A program made the position numbers and the translations under genes. Positions 37,911 to 48,392 of a DNA stretch of 64,000 bases are shown here, in pieces (the first letter of the stretch is position 1; every line of letters begins with the position of its first letter). The stretch comes from Isoetes taiwanensis. Taxonomy: Eukaryota > Streptophyta > Lycopodiopsida > Isoetales > Isoetaceae. Under the pieces are notes generated by a model, which was not told where the DNA came from, searched no databases, and worked only from the letters and a program-made list of their open reading frames with translations. The stretch covers positions 808,001-872,000 of the forward strand of contig JAJEKV010000206.1 of assembly GCA_021234155.1 (NCBI GenBank), in the 5' to 3' direction.

Positions 37911-38325
37911 GAGGAGACAGATAATGAGTTACCTCAAGCATCTTATTTCCATGAAAATTTCGATGATGAAGATGCTAGCTTCATTTTGCGATCTCCAATG
38001 ATCTCCCCTCCACGAGAAGAGGTTGGAAATATTTTGCAAATAAGTCACGGTGGCATTGATGATGAGGACTATATTGAAGATGAAGAACTTTCAAGTATTG
38101 ATTCACATTTTCATCCACACAGGAGTTTACATCTACATCTAGATGATGATGAGTTAGACGACATTGAGCATGACATCAATGACCAATCTAATCTTAATGC
38201 TTTGTAAAAATTGGGTTTAGATATCTTATGAATAGCTTGACATGTATGTTTCTCTTTGTTGAAATGCATACTAGGATTTTCATCGGATAAATAAACCATA
38301 TACTATGTGATATATGGCATGACAC

Positions 38326-38805
38326 ATGGTATGGTATAATTCATCAGCAATGAAATGCTTACGCATAACAAAAGTGCTAGCGGATATGGATGAGCCATTT
38401 GTTTTTCCAAATCAAGAGCAAGTCTTCTTTCATCCAGATCCTGACAATAATGATTGGTGGATCGTTATACATTCTCAACCTAGATCCCGTCGTGTGATTG
38501 AAAATCCTGCAACTAAAGACAACATTGAGCCAATATCTGACGATGAAGATCGGCAACCAGCAAAGGATTTCACACTACTAATAGAAAGGGACGTTGATGT
38601 ATCACACTTCGATACTATCGAAGGCAATACTATACCTATATGGGATAATGAAGGTGCAAACGATTCATTACCTCAACCATCAGATATTAATGATGATATA
38701 AATGAAGGAGATACTGATTTTATTTTTCGACCTCCAATGATGAATTCTCCTCCACGAGATGAGGCTGGAAGCAGTGGGCAACTAAGTGACAATGGCAATA
38801 TGTAG
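38326..38805 (+). pseudogene. Second TNP2 C-terminal copy (copy B)
   Basis: The frame encodes KVLADMDEPFVFPNQ, then FFHPDPDNNDWWIVIHSQPR and an acidic tail ending GQLSDNGNM. It repeats the C-terminal exon of the TNP2 gene at 37376-38207, with clear divergence (LPDMDEP against LADMDEP). It begins abruptly without upstream exons, so it is a duplicated 3' end. Confidence 0.85.
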
Positions 38806-39148
38806 CATAATAACAGGGGGTTGGTTTTGTATTTTTGTACTATTTTTTCTATGGTTTTCATATGATTTCGAAAGCGTATTGCATGGGGACTACTAATTAG
38901 TATATCTAGAGTGCACATACGCCTGCATTAATTTTAGTGTTTTTGTTCAATGGTTTAGACCCATGTGCCATGTTGTATTTTTTCTCGATTAGCTTATTGA
39001 GGCTCGTTGACATGCAACCCTCGAGCCATTTAGAAATAGGGTTTGCTAGAGGGTTTGCTAGCTGAAGGCAGAGGTGGAGCACTGGTACTCTTAGGCGGAT
39101 GTGAAGCAGAGGTTAAGCATCATCGAACATCATTTCTTTTGATATGGG

Positions 39149-39698
39149 ATGGCGGCCTCGTTGTATCCTCCTATCTTCGATTATGCAGATCTGATGCTCT
39201 GTTGTAATGATACGGAACAACCCACATCGAGAAACCTGATTGCAGCACTTGGACCAGAGGGACCTGGTCTTATAGCAATGACAGGTCTTCCAGGCCTGGC
39301 AGATCTGCGACGGAGGCTTTTGCCCCGGGCCAGAACTCTTGCTCTCATGCCCTCCTCTCAAAGGCACCAGCTTCTCAAGGTACTATCTTTTTCCATTTCC
39401 AGATAACGGTTTATTCTATTCTATATGTTCATCCTTTATGTCTGACAATAAATAGGGACAAGGAGGAATCCAAGAAGTTAATGAAGCTGAGCAAATAGGC
39501 GAGTTAGTCAAAACCCTTAGTCGTCTATTTGTTAAAACAGGACTTTTAGTTGCTCATGTATGTGATGCGGCACATCCTCACATTGGCCTTCAAAAGGAGA
39601 TTCTTAATGCTGGAACTTCCAAAGGACGGTTGATTCATTATCATTCACTGAATGAAAGAGCACTCCCGTCTGTTTCAAAGAAAGGAGTTGCAGTATAA
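39149..39698 (+). pseudogene. Truncated 2-oxoglutarate/Fe(II) oxygenase-like gene copy
   Basis: Exon 1 is 39149-39379 (77 codons: EGPGLIAMTGLPGLADLRRR, then LLPRARTLALMPSSQRHQLL). The intron is GTACTA...AATAG, and exon 2 is 39456-39698 (RLFVKTGLLVAHVCDAAHPH, then LNAGTSKGRLIHYHSL, then stop). The pattern matches the N-terminal half of plant 2OG-Fe(II) oxygenase superfamily proteins of the isopenicillin N synthase-like type, as remembered. An expected exon between the two is missing. So is everything after IHYHS, including the HxD...H iron ligands. The phase is kept, so a 157-residue peptide could be made, but it cannot be an enzyme. Confidence 0.7.
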
Positions 39699-40560
39699 AG
39701 AAATTTTGTGCTTGGAGTTGAAATGCCTTTACATTACAGCCATAATGCAGCCGTTCTGCATGAATATCTAGCATGATGGGTCTGGTAATGAAAGAGTTAT
39801 AGTTGACATTGTTGTGCCTAGAAAGGACCCTATTCATGGTAATACATGCGGCGTCTGAATATTGCTAGGAAGACTTCTGCAAAGCAACATGCCCGATTCA
39901 AGCAATAGTGCAGTAGTTCATAGGGCCTGCAGGCCCAACTGTGTCTGTATCAAGCCAGCGCCAAAGCATTGGAGATGCTCTGATAAGGCTTAGAAGGCTG
40001 GATTCAGATTTGTGTTTCAATGTAGTCATGTTCAACTACTTGCCATACATAACTGTTTGCTTGCTCTGGCTTGCTTTATGTGGTGTTGCAGTGTAAAGAA
40101 ATTTCGTGCTTGGAACTGGAATGCTCTTACATTACACCCATAATGCAACCACTCTGCATGAATATCTCGCATGATTAAGACCGAAATCTGAGATGCGGGC
40201 GATGAATGACCCCTGAACCATTAAATCAGACAGATTCTTACATGGCAGGCCAGTTTGAGGCATGAATATCTAGCATGATTAAGGCCAGGGCATTGGATAT
40301 GCTCTGATAAGGCTAATAGGCTTAGAAGGATGGATTCAGATTTGTGTCTCGACGTGTGTTCAAGAACAAGGATGATTTTATTTAATCCAACATGTGATAC
40401 CATTTCATCTAACATGTTGTAAATCTATGCTAGGGTGCCATACATAACTATTCGCTTGTGCATTTGCTTTATCAAAGTATTCTTTGTAATGTAAAGGAAT
40501 TTCGTGCTTGGAGCTGAAATGCTAGCCTGAATGCAACCACTCTTGCTCCATAATGCCTAA
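39690..40560 (+). repeat. Tandem ~395-bp repeat, 3 partial units
   Basis: TAAAGAAATTTCGTGCTTGG starts near 39696, 40095 and 40494. CATGAATATCTAGCATGATT recurs near 39756, 40158 and 40262. The first unit begins at the stop codon of the oxygenase copy, so the duplicated segment is its 3' flank. Confidence 0.75.
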
Positions 40561-40971
40561 TATAGGAATTTTGCTCAAGTTTTCGTCACTTGTCATTTTA
40601 CAATAGTCTATTGAGCTACCTTGGTATGCAATGGAGAATGGGAATCTCATGACTATTACTATGCTACAAATTCTGAATGTTTATAATTGGATATGTTCAC
40701 CTCAATGGATATGAGAATCTACAGTGGTGTAGTTAAGCGGTGTAGTTGTGTCCTAATCTTTTTATCCTTATATTAATTCGACTTAGTGGAAAATTAGTGG
40801 GAAACTAGATACACATGATTCTTTTGTTAACATGATTTTTGTGACGTTGCTTACATACTTTTTTCCCTCTTCTAATAGTTTTTATATTTCACCGCAACCA
40901 AACTTAATCATAATCTCCTACTTTTTTTCTTTGGTTAATCTCTTATTCTTTTTCCTTACCCACCTTTGTCC

Positions 40972-42910
40972 AGGCCAATTACGGACGATCATGGTCGATT
41001 CGGTATTTGCCAAACTCATTTATCGGCATTCTCGAAAGCAAAGATTGACCCGGTTGACCGGGCAGAGGCGGCCGGATGTCGCGAGCCCCTCACCGCGAGG
41101 CGGGCTTTTCGACCCGCCACTCAACGATTGACCATATCTTTACAGCTGCGCAATCGATTGAAAGGCCCGGAATCACAATTTGGACTTGTATTGCTTTGCT
41201 TTGTGGACTTCAAAAGGCTTTTGATCACGGTCCCGGGGAAAAGTTGTGGGCTAGGCTGCGTCAAGCTGGGGCTCCCTTTTTGCGCGAATGCCATATACTG
41301 AGTTGTATGAGAGTTGTTTTGGCGGGATGCGGTCGGCCAGGCCAAGCATTTACCGGTAGTACGGGTCCGGCCAGGTTGCCCCCTCTGTAGACACTTTTGG
41401 CCTCTACATTGATCGGTTAGAGCCACGGCTTCTGCGAGCATGGGGATGGCATACATCTTTTGCACCAGGTCATCCGCCCCACTCATCTATGCGGACGATG
41501 TTGGCTCGCCGGCCCACACCCCGGAAGATATGCGATCTCACGGATGCCCTAGACACATTTTGTCGCTCTGACATCTTGGCGTCAATCTGCCAAGACCGGG
41601 TGGTTCTCATATCCTCTTCCGTCACCCCATGCCTCCTGCACTCACACATGGGGGGATGACACTGTAGGCGTCACGCCCACCTACAAGTACCTAGGGGTGG
41701 AGTTCCCCTCCTCGCCTCTGGCGGGAGGCGTCTATCCGCTGCGGGTGAGCCATTGGCCGAAAGCGCTTTATGCAATGCTGAACAACGATCACCAGGCGAG
41801 CTATATGATTGGGGCCATCGGTCACATCTGTTCGCACCGGTCCAGCCGCCCTTCATGCGGGTCGAGGTTTGGGGCCCGGTCGTCTCTTTGGCGACACGGA
41901 ATGACTTGGGCGAGTGCGGAAGGCATTTTTGGCACGGGCACGGGGTGAAACCTTCGGTCCCCTATCGGATTCTCGCTGCGCCAGAAACTGGATTCTTGCC
42001 GCCGGTGGCAGCCCTTGATAGACACATCGTCTATTTTGAGAAAAGTGGTTACTATGGGTGATGCTCGGCTCCCCTTTTGGCTTACACTTGTGGCCATGAG
42101 TCCTTGGCGGCTTAGGGCCCTGTTGGAGGGGTAAGAGAGATCGCTGGTTTGCCGGATGGAGCGTCGTGAGAACCGATCGCGTCTACCGGGCGCGTGACCC
42201 GATCGTGGCGACTGCGGGAGTACCTAGATGCTTGTTTCCTTGGCAAGCTCACGGGACCCCATTGCTCTAGAGCAGGTCAAAATGGCCCATTACAAGGAGC
42301 ACATCAACCCCGTGTTAGCCGGGCCCTGGCTCTACACAGCGTTCCCGGCTGCCCCCGAAAAGCGCGGGCTCATTGCCTCCATTCGCACGGTGCCCACCAT
42401 CTTCGCGATCGAGGCGGCGGTGGATTGGGGAGCCCCGCCGGGACGAGCTCTGTCGGTCTTTGTCAAGCGGGTGCCGATTGAGGATGAGTCTCACACTTTC
42501 GAGTTGCCCGGCGTTGGTCCGGTTCGGGCGGATCACGCTCCCTTAGTAATGGTTTGGATGTGCCCTTGCATTTCTTGATGAACACACCGTCGATGCGTGC
42601 CACAGGGTCATACATCCGGGGAGGTACTGGACCTGCGAGGTCACCTTTGCCCCACCGGTGTCCGTGACTAGGCACTCACTGGGGGTGGTGCATATTTGTA
42701 TATATTGGGATGTTTACGCATTTTATATGATTAGCCGCTGTTTTTTGTCGGCCAGGTGATTCTTTGCCCGCGTTTTTCCCTCGAAAACCCCTTGGCGGGG
42801 GTTTTAATCCGGGCAGTAATCCGCTTGCTGCGTTTTTGTATTGGGTCCCATAGACCGATTGGTCTCCGTGGACGATAAAAGTAACTTCCTTCCTTCCTTC
42901 CTTCCTTCCT
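40972..42910 (+). mobile_element. Microsatellite-tailed LINE, 5'-truncated
   Basis: The frame-broken reverse transcriptase has ITDDHGRFGICQTHL, then FRPRHSTIDHIFT (41100-41150) and FVDF.KAFDHGP (41200-41230), then LFGLYID (41395). The C-terminal segment VPIEDESHTFELPG is near 42470. The 3' UTR matches the LINE at 1-1446, including the hairpin (42784-42805) and GGTCTCCGTGGACGATAAAA. The tail here is (CTTC)n at 42886-42910. Many frames are broken. Confidence 0.85.
42784..42805 (+). other. Conserved hairpin in LINE 3' UTR (second copy)
   Basis: AAAACCCC and GGGGTTTT around TTGGCG. The stem is the same as at 1323-1345 and the loop differs. Confidence 0.75.
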
Positions 42911-43107
42911 TAGTTTTTTCTCTTTGCTTGGAGACATCATCACAGATGTTCTCTACTTCGTTTACCTATGTTTGATTTCATTAGGGCCCGAAGGGCCCAA
43001 AAAAATTTTCTAATATAACAGCCAACACATAACTACCATTAACATTAATTAACATAAACCATTACATCCAACACATTTAAATTAAAATCCCCCTGAAACC
43101 CCCTTTG

Positions 43108-43378
43108 GTTTGGGTGCATATTCACACGGGGGGTGACGTAGGGCAGCGAGAGCCCCTAAAATTATATTTTGTGTACAAAATCAACACCATGTAGTATATT
43201 TCCTCAAATCTTATAGTATTCTGCAAATCTTGTTATATGGTATAGCAAAATTTGTACATGCATACCCCACAAACGAGGAACTTTATGTACGGTGTAGATT
43301 GAGGAATAAAGGTGTTATATGCCCATCCAACAGCTCTCGATGCCTGGAGTCAACCCCCGTGTGAATATGCACCCAAAC
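43108..43378. mobile_element. Foldback/MITE-like inverted repeat
   Basis: GTTTGGGTGCATATTCACAC plus GGGGG at 43108-43132 is the exact inverse of 43354-43378. The arms are 25 bp and the spacer about 220 bp. ACCCCCGTGT also occurs directly repeated at the right edge. It abuts a TNP2 C-terminal fragment, much as the 37672-37910 MITE does. Confidence 0.75.
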
Positions 43379-43384
43379 CCCCGT

Positions 43385-43555
43385 GTTAATGATGACTATA
43401 TTGAAGACGAAGAAGTTCCAAGCATTGCTTCACGTTTTAATTTGCGTACAAATTTGTGCTTGCATTTGGATGATGATGAGTTGGACGATTCAACGCTTTA
43501 TGACAATTATGTTGAATATTATGTAAAAGTCTGCTCTAAATTGCTTTTCTTGTAG
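43385..43555 (+). pseudogene. Third TNP2 C-terminal fragment (copy C)
   Basis: DDYIEDEEVPSIASRFNLRT then LCLHLDDDELDD matches the tail of the TNP2 gene (DEDYIEDEELSSIDSHFHPH, then LHLHLDDDELDD at 38065-38165). Only this tail is present. Confidence 0.8.
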
Positions 43556-44751
43556 TTTATTTAGTTGTATAACACCTAAGAATATATATGCATATGTGTA
43601 TAATTTGGGAACTTGTAAATGATAGGCCAGCAATGCTCCCAAGTCGGAAGATGCCCCTACTTATCTTCTTGGACTTCCCTTTTAAGACGAGATGCTTTTC
43701 ATTTTCCAAAGCTTCTGCAAGATCATTCGTAGAATGCACTAATAGTTTGTAATAAGGTGTGCATAGTATGGTGTGCATTGAGGTTGAAGTCAAGGTCTAA
43801 TAAGGTATGCATAGTATGGTGTGACAGTCTAATTGAATACTATAAAATGTTTATTTGCAATGTTGTTTTCCTCATACTAGCTAGTGGCACATTTGTGTCA
43901 GACTTAGCCCCTTTTGCGTCAAGATATCTATGCATTTCTAATTCACAATGTCACCAGGGAAAAAATTAAGCATGCTATATATTTTTCCACAAAAAATAGT
44001 TTGGCTATTTTTCAAAATTTTACAGTACTTTATGATATACATTTGGCTAAAGTTATTATTACCATTACATTTGTATGTACTTGACTTGGCGAAAACTTTG
44101 AATTAAGTACTATAAACTTTCACTTAACTATTTTTTCTAACTGGAAAAAGCAAAAAATATAAATTATGTAGCTTTAGATTTATGTGCTACAATTACAAAT
44201 AATAATCAACAATCAAGAAATATACAATAATATTAAAAAGGTTTTAACAAAAGCTCACAATATAGCTTATAATATCCATGATCTGAACAACATTTAATGC
44301 AATGACACCTTCTAGATATGGTGATCAAATTGCACTTATCACCCTTGAGGGAAGATGTTATGCAACCAACTCGGGCATCTAGAGAGATATTGGCCATCTC
44401 TTACAATTCCCTTTTTAAGATGCATATATGATATATGTAATAGAAATGCATAGTTTGAAAAACTACTATCACTGATGATGGTAGGTCGGGATGTGTAAAA
44501 GTCTACAATAGGAATTCATTTTTGTTTGGCTATTAATGATTTAATATGGAATTATTGTAATATAAAGAACGGCTAATCCCTTTTTCTTTAAGGAAAAGGG
44601 GGAAAATAGTTTGGCTAATCCTAAAAAAATAATGGAATTCTTGTTTTAGCTATGGCTATCTTTTATTTTTTTTAAAGAAATCTCTCTTCATAAAATTCGC
44701 CGCAAAAATTGTCTAGACCCCCTAAAAAATCGCCATTTGGCTATAAATAGC
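43556..44751. other. No gene seen; possible subterminal motifs
   Basis: AT-rich DNA with no coding sequence. Near 43890-43945 TTTGTGTCA, TTTTGCGTCA and AATGTCAC occur close together, as in the right end of the CACTA-like element at 54401-54873. This raises the possibility that the element starts near 43875 rather than 44752. Confidence 0.4.
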
Positions 44752-45570
44752 CACTAATTTTTTCCATGAATGTCACTATATTGACACTTCTTTGATGCAA
44801 TCGGGTAAAAGCATGCTAGGGTGTCATACATTAGTTCTAAATTCATGTACTATTTTGCACTAGAAAACCCGTTTTTTATGTAATTTTGAATGTATGGTAG
44901 GAGGCCACGTGCTTGTCATTATATATTTAAAAAAGAAATATATTTGATTGTTTGTCATCATGACATGAAGTGGCCGACGGTTGTTGCGAAATTTTGGGCA
45001 AATTCCCTCCAATCCATCCGAAGCAAGCAAATTCCCTCCAATCTACGGTCTAAGAATCTAAAACAAAGAAAAGAATTTCAAATTCTTGCCGGATCTTTGC
45101 ATGCATATCAGTTTTCATAGTAGTAGTAGGGGCATGGCATAAGAAAATCAAAGTATGAAACAATTACTCGGTGATGTCCAAAATGAGGGCGGTGATACCG
45201 AAATCGACAAAGGGAAGCGAGAAAATGGTTGAACAAGATACTCTAAATGACATCTTTGAATGAAGTGACAGAGAGTGATATTGTCAGCGGTGAGAATGGC
45301 GAGATCATATTCGTGTACTTCACCAAAAAATCAGGAAAAGAGAGAAAAGGTTGTTGAATGCTTTAGAAATGAAGCCGATTCTCTATCTCCGGTGAAAGAG
45401 AGGTATTGGTTTCGAGGATCTTGCAAGATAACGAGGCTCTTGGGGTTGTTTAAAACTGTGATTGGGCTACCTTGAAGCGGTGGTGAAACATTCATTGTTA
45501 CAAAATCTCAAAGATGGATTAGAAGAGGTTAGATTAGAAGAGGTTAAATCTTCTAATAGCATGTGACAAG

Positions 45571-48285
45571 TTGGCGACCAAGCACTCTGTTTTATCCATG
45601 ATTGTTGGGAAAAATGGGGAATTGAAGCGAGAAAGAAGTTGCTTCAAAAATGTTGAAGCCGCCATCCTCGAAATTTGTCATCTGGCTGCAGGCGAGAAGA
45701 AAGAGAATGAAAATTGCAGGTCCAACTATATACGGGCATTAGCAAAGAGAAAGAGAAGATCGATTGTTTGGGCCGAAGACACAAAGCAATTAGTCATCAA
45801 TTTTGGTTAAACAACACCAAGGTTTCACCTAAATCTGGGGATGCAAGAAAGAAAAGGCATCAAGCAATCGGTTTCTTGATATACCCACGTGTATTTCATT
45901 CTTTATTGTATGAAATGCTTACGATCCCTCATGTATATGTTCACTTTTATTGGAATTTATAGTATCTTCTTTGTTTTGATGTATGAATGCTTTCTAATGG
46001 TGATCTATCATTTATGTATTCACTTTTACTTACTTTTACATATGCAATCACCTTTGTTGGTTTGCTTACATTTATTGACCATGTATATTATACTAAATCT
46101 TCCTTTCTTATTTATGCGGTGACTCCAAAATTCTTAACCAATGTCTGATTAGATATTTGCATAATATTGTATGTTATACATGTCTATAGAGTACATATCT
46201 TGTACTCGGACTTTCAGATAGTGCCTATGGACTTCAAGAATTTGCTCTAGAACGATAATATGCTCTAGGGTATGAGTAATGTACCCTGCTTTCGCTATTT
46301 TATCCTTACACATGTATTTAATGTACATGTGTGATGTGTCTGTTGTCCTTATGTATATTGTAAGTACATTACGAAGCGATATATTAGTACATATTAGTAC
46401 ATTATGAGTACATGTTAGTACATTTTGACTCGCATGTACTCAATTGCACATACAAAATCTTTTATTAACTATGATGATTTGAATGCACAGCCGAAATGTA
46501 CGAGAACTTTGTGGAGCAACACCCAGGAGGGAGACATTGGCATCGATTGTTCGAATACCTCAAACGATTGTGTAAGGAAGCTAAAGGAAAGAAACACATG
46601 TTGTTGTATCAAGCATGAGCAAGCAGAGAGAGAACTTCAGGAAGGCATTTAATTCTATGAGGGCTAAGCTCCACATCAATTGTAGCCTGCAATTGTGAAG
46701 TTTGTCTTTGCTAACAAAAATGATGGAATTTGTGGGGCTCACAAGCATACATCTTTGTAATGTCAGCACTCTATGGAGGAGTATGGTTTGTCCAAAAGCG
46801 GAGGGATAGTGACGAGTGGCACAAATTAAATTGTATTACAAGTGATTGCAAGAAGCGTGGTAAGCGAGAACATTATCTTGTGTCCAAAAAAAAACGAAAA
46901 TGACATTGAAAGTGAAGTCAATTTGCAAATATACTCTTATGTGGATGAGAAGTCTAAAAAGGAGTCTCAAGAAGGCTCGTTGGTGGACAAGACAACAAAT
47001 GCACTGTAATCTTTGGATGCCATGTTTGGTCACATGAAGACATTTATCCATCACAACTTTGCTGCTCAGCGGCAAAGCAAAGAATTGAAGATGTGTTCAA
47101 AACCCGAGAGATGATTCAGTGATATCAGTGGTTGACTTTGCAGAAAATTATACATTGAAGCCTTTCAAAGAGGTTCAGTCAGAACATTGGAATGCAGACC
47201 AAGTTACTATAATGGTACAGATTACCATGCTAAAGGTAAATGGCATCTTGAAGAAGACTGTTCACTTGTATATTTCTGATGACAGGAATCATGATACACA
47301 TTTTGTACAACATACATTTAAGCTTCATCTGAAATGGCTGAAAGAGAATGGTGGATCTCATGTACAGTATCATATTGTGTGGTCTGATTTGTGTGGTTTA
47401 CAATGGAACTACTTTGGTTCTGGGCATGGAAAAGGTGAACATGATGGAGAGTCTGCCAAGGCCAAGCAGGTACTTGCAGCCGAACAGTTACGAGAACATG
47501 GAACAGAGATTAGAGGTGCACATGATGCTTGTGTTGACTTGAGGAGCAAGCAATCTAATGTTAACAGAGTATACTGGGAAGTGACGGAGTCAGATATTGA
47601 TAGAACCAATGCATTAGATGTGCAACCTCTTCCTGGTATTCAGAAATTGCATGCTATAGCTTCTATAAGTCCAACTGACCCCACCTTAGTAATGGTGAGA
47701 CCATTATCTTGCTTCTGCAATGCTTGCATTAACTTTGAATGGGATGCTTGTGAGTCCATTTCATTCTGTGGGAAGTGGCAATTAAAGAAGCTAGTACCCC
47801 GAGTAAGTACTCATTGTGAAGTAGAGAATGAGGAAACTGCTGCTTTTGCAAATGTAAATGAAGAGCTAGAAGATCTAGTACAGGTAGGTGATATGTTTGC
47901 TTCTTTTGCTGCACCAGGAAATGAAGAAAATGTGCCATACTATATCCTTCTTTGCAAGAAAACAAAATTTGTTTTGCAGGAAAATGTTATTGACGATTAC
48001 AAAAATTATCACCATACAGGTGAAACAGTCATATCCGCCTATTACTATCAAAAATTGCCTGGTTGTCACCACAAGTATAAGTTATTGGATGACAAAGAAG
48101 TTCTTGTACCTGCAGAGTCTGTTATTGGAGCAAAGTTTGCAATGCCAAAAGTAAATCATAAGGTGAAGGGTGCTTCTGCAGCTTATGCATTGTCTACTGA
48201 TGTGCATGAGATGCTCTTGGGAAGTTTGCACGAAATGCTACATGATCGGAATAGCTTGAACATATTATATGTTGGAGAGAAGTAA
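45571..48285 (+). pseudogene. Transposase-like protein with FAENY, SDD and GHGKG..DG motifs
   Basis: The longest frame (47119-48285, opened by no credible ATG) begins VVDFAENYTLKPFKEVQSEH and NADQVTI. It continues with YISDDRNHDTHFVQHTFKLH, IVWSDLCG, WNYFGSGHGKGEHDGESAKA and the cysteine-rich VRPLSCFCNACINFEWDAC. These match, in order, a family common in animal genomes and present in plants, as I remember it, with D, D and HGKG..DG positions that look like a DDE transposase. Upstream segments in other frames fit the same family: NNTKVSPKSGDARKKR at 45810-45865, MYENFVEQHPGGRHWHRLFE at 46498-46560, and CCCIKHEQAERELQ near 46600. A further frame break lies near 46630-47110. About 25 residues seem missing between SDLC and GLQWNYF. 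An unlinked short exon-like frame lies at 45280-45470. Confidence 0.65.
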
Positions 48286-48392
48286 TCAAAAAAGAAAGTT
48301 GCTGGTGTAACATGATTTATATTACATTGTAATTGAGTACATGAACTTATTTCAAAACTTGTTTCTTGTTATTGATAACTTTACAGAATATA

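Larger units (their letters stand above)
29979..38207 (+). pseudogene. CACTA (En/Spm) TNP2-like transposase gene, catalytic core deleted
   Basis: Exon 1 is 29979-30275 (99 codons, Ser-rich, basic, with CWCNACRGTATRSYHVRQQH, a CxxC..H metal-binding look) and ends at GAG|GTACCC. Exon 2 is 35854-36131 after TTCAG. It keeps phase 0 and contains FLHNEAATPLYPNARMSRL and WSNNSVSELF, the N-terminal part of plant TNP2. Exon 3 is 36200-36347 and exon 4 is 36448-36996; these are DUF4218, including VHLLIHIPNEIKLAGPAPAR, ERYMKVLNGFVRQMARPEG and AESHLIQETLYF. Exon 5 starts at 37060, with one frame shift near 37210-37240. Then follow DIIELNYRTFRVNVLKAQWF and FFHPNHDNNNWWIVIHS, and an acidic tail to 38207. 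The several-hundred-residue catalytic domain expected between WSNNS and DUF4218 is absent. A premature TGA at about 37655 stands where copy B has TGG. A 5.3-kb element sits in intron 1 and a 239-bp MITE in the last exon. Confidence 0.85.

Noticed and set aside
43875-43950. Left terminus of the CACTA-like element
   Set aside because: CTAGTGGCACATTTGTGTCA resembles the right end only loosely and lacks a clear CACTA start. It is kept as an alternative boundary, not called.
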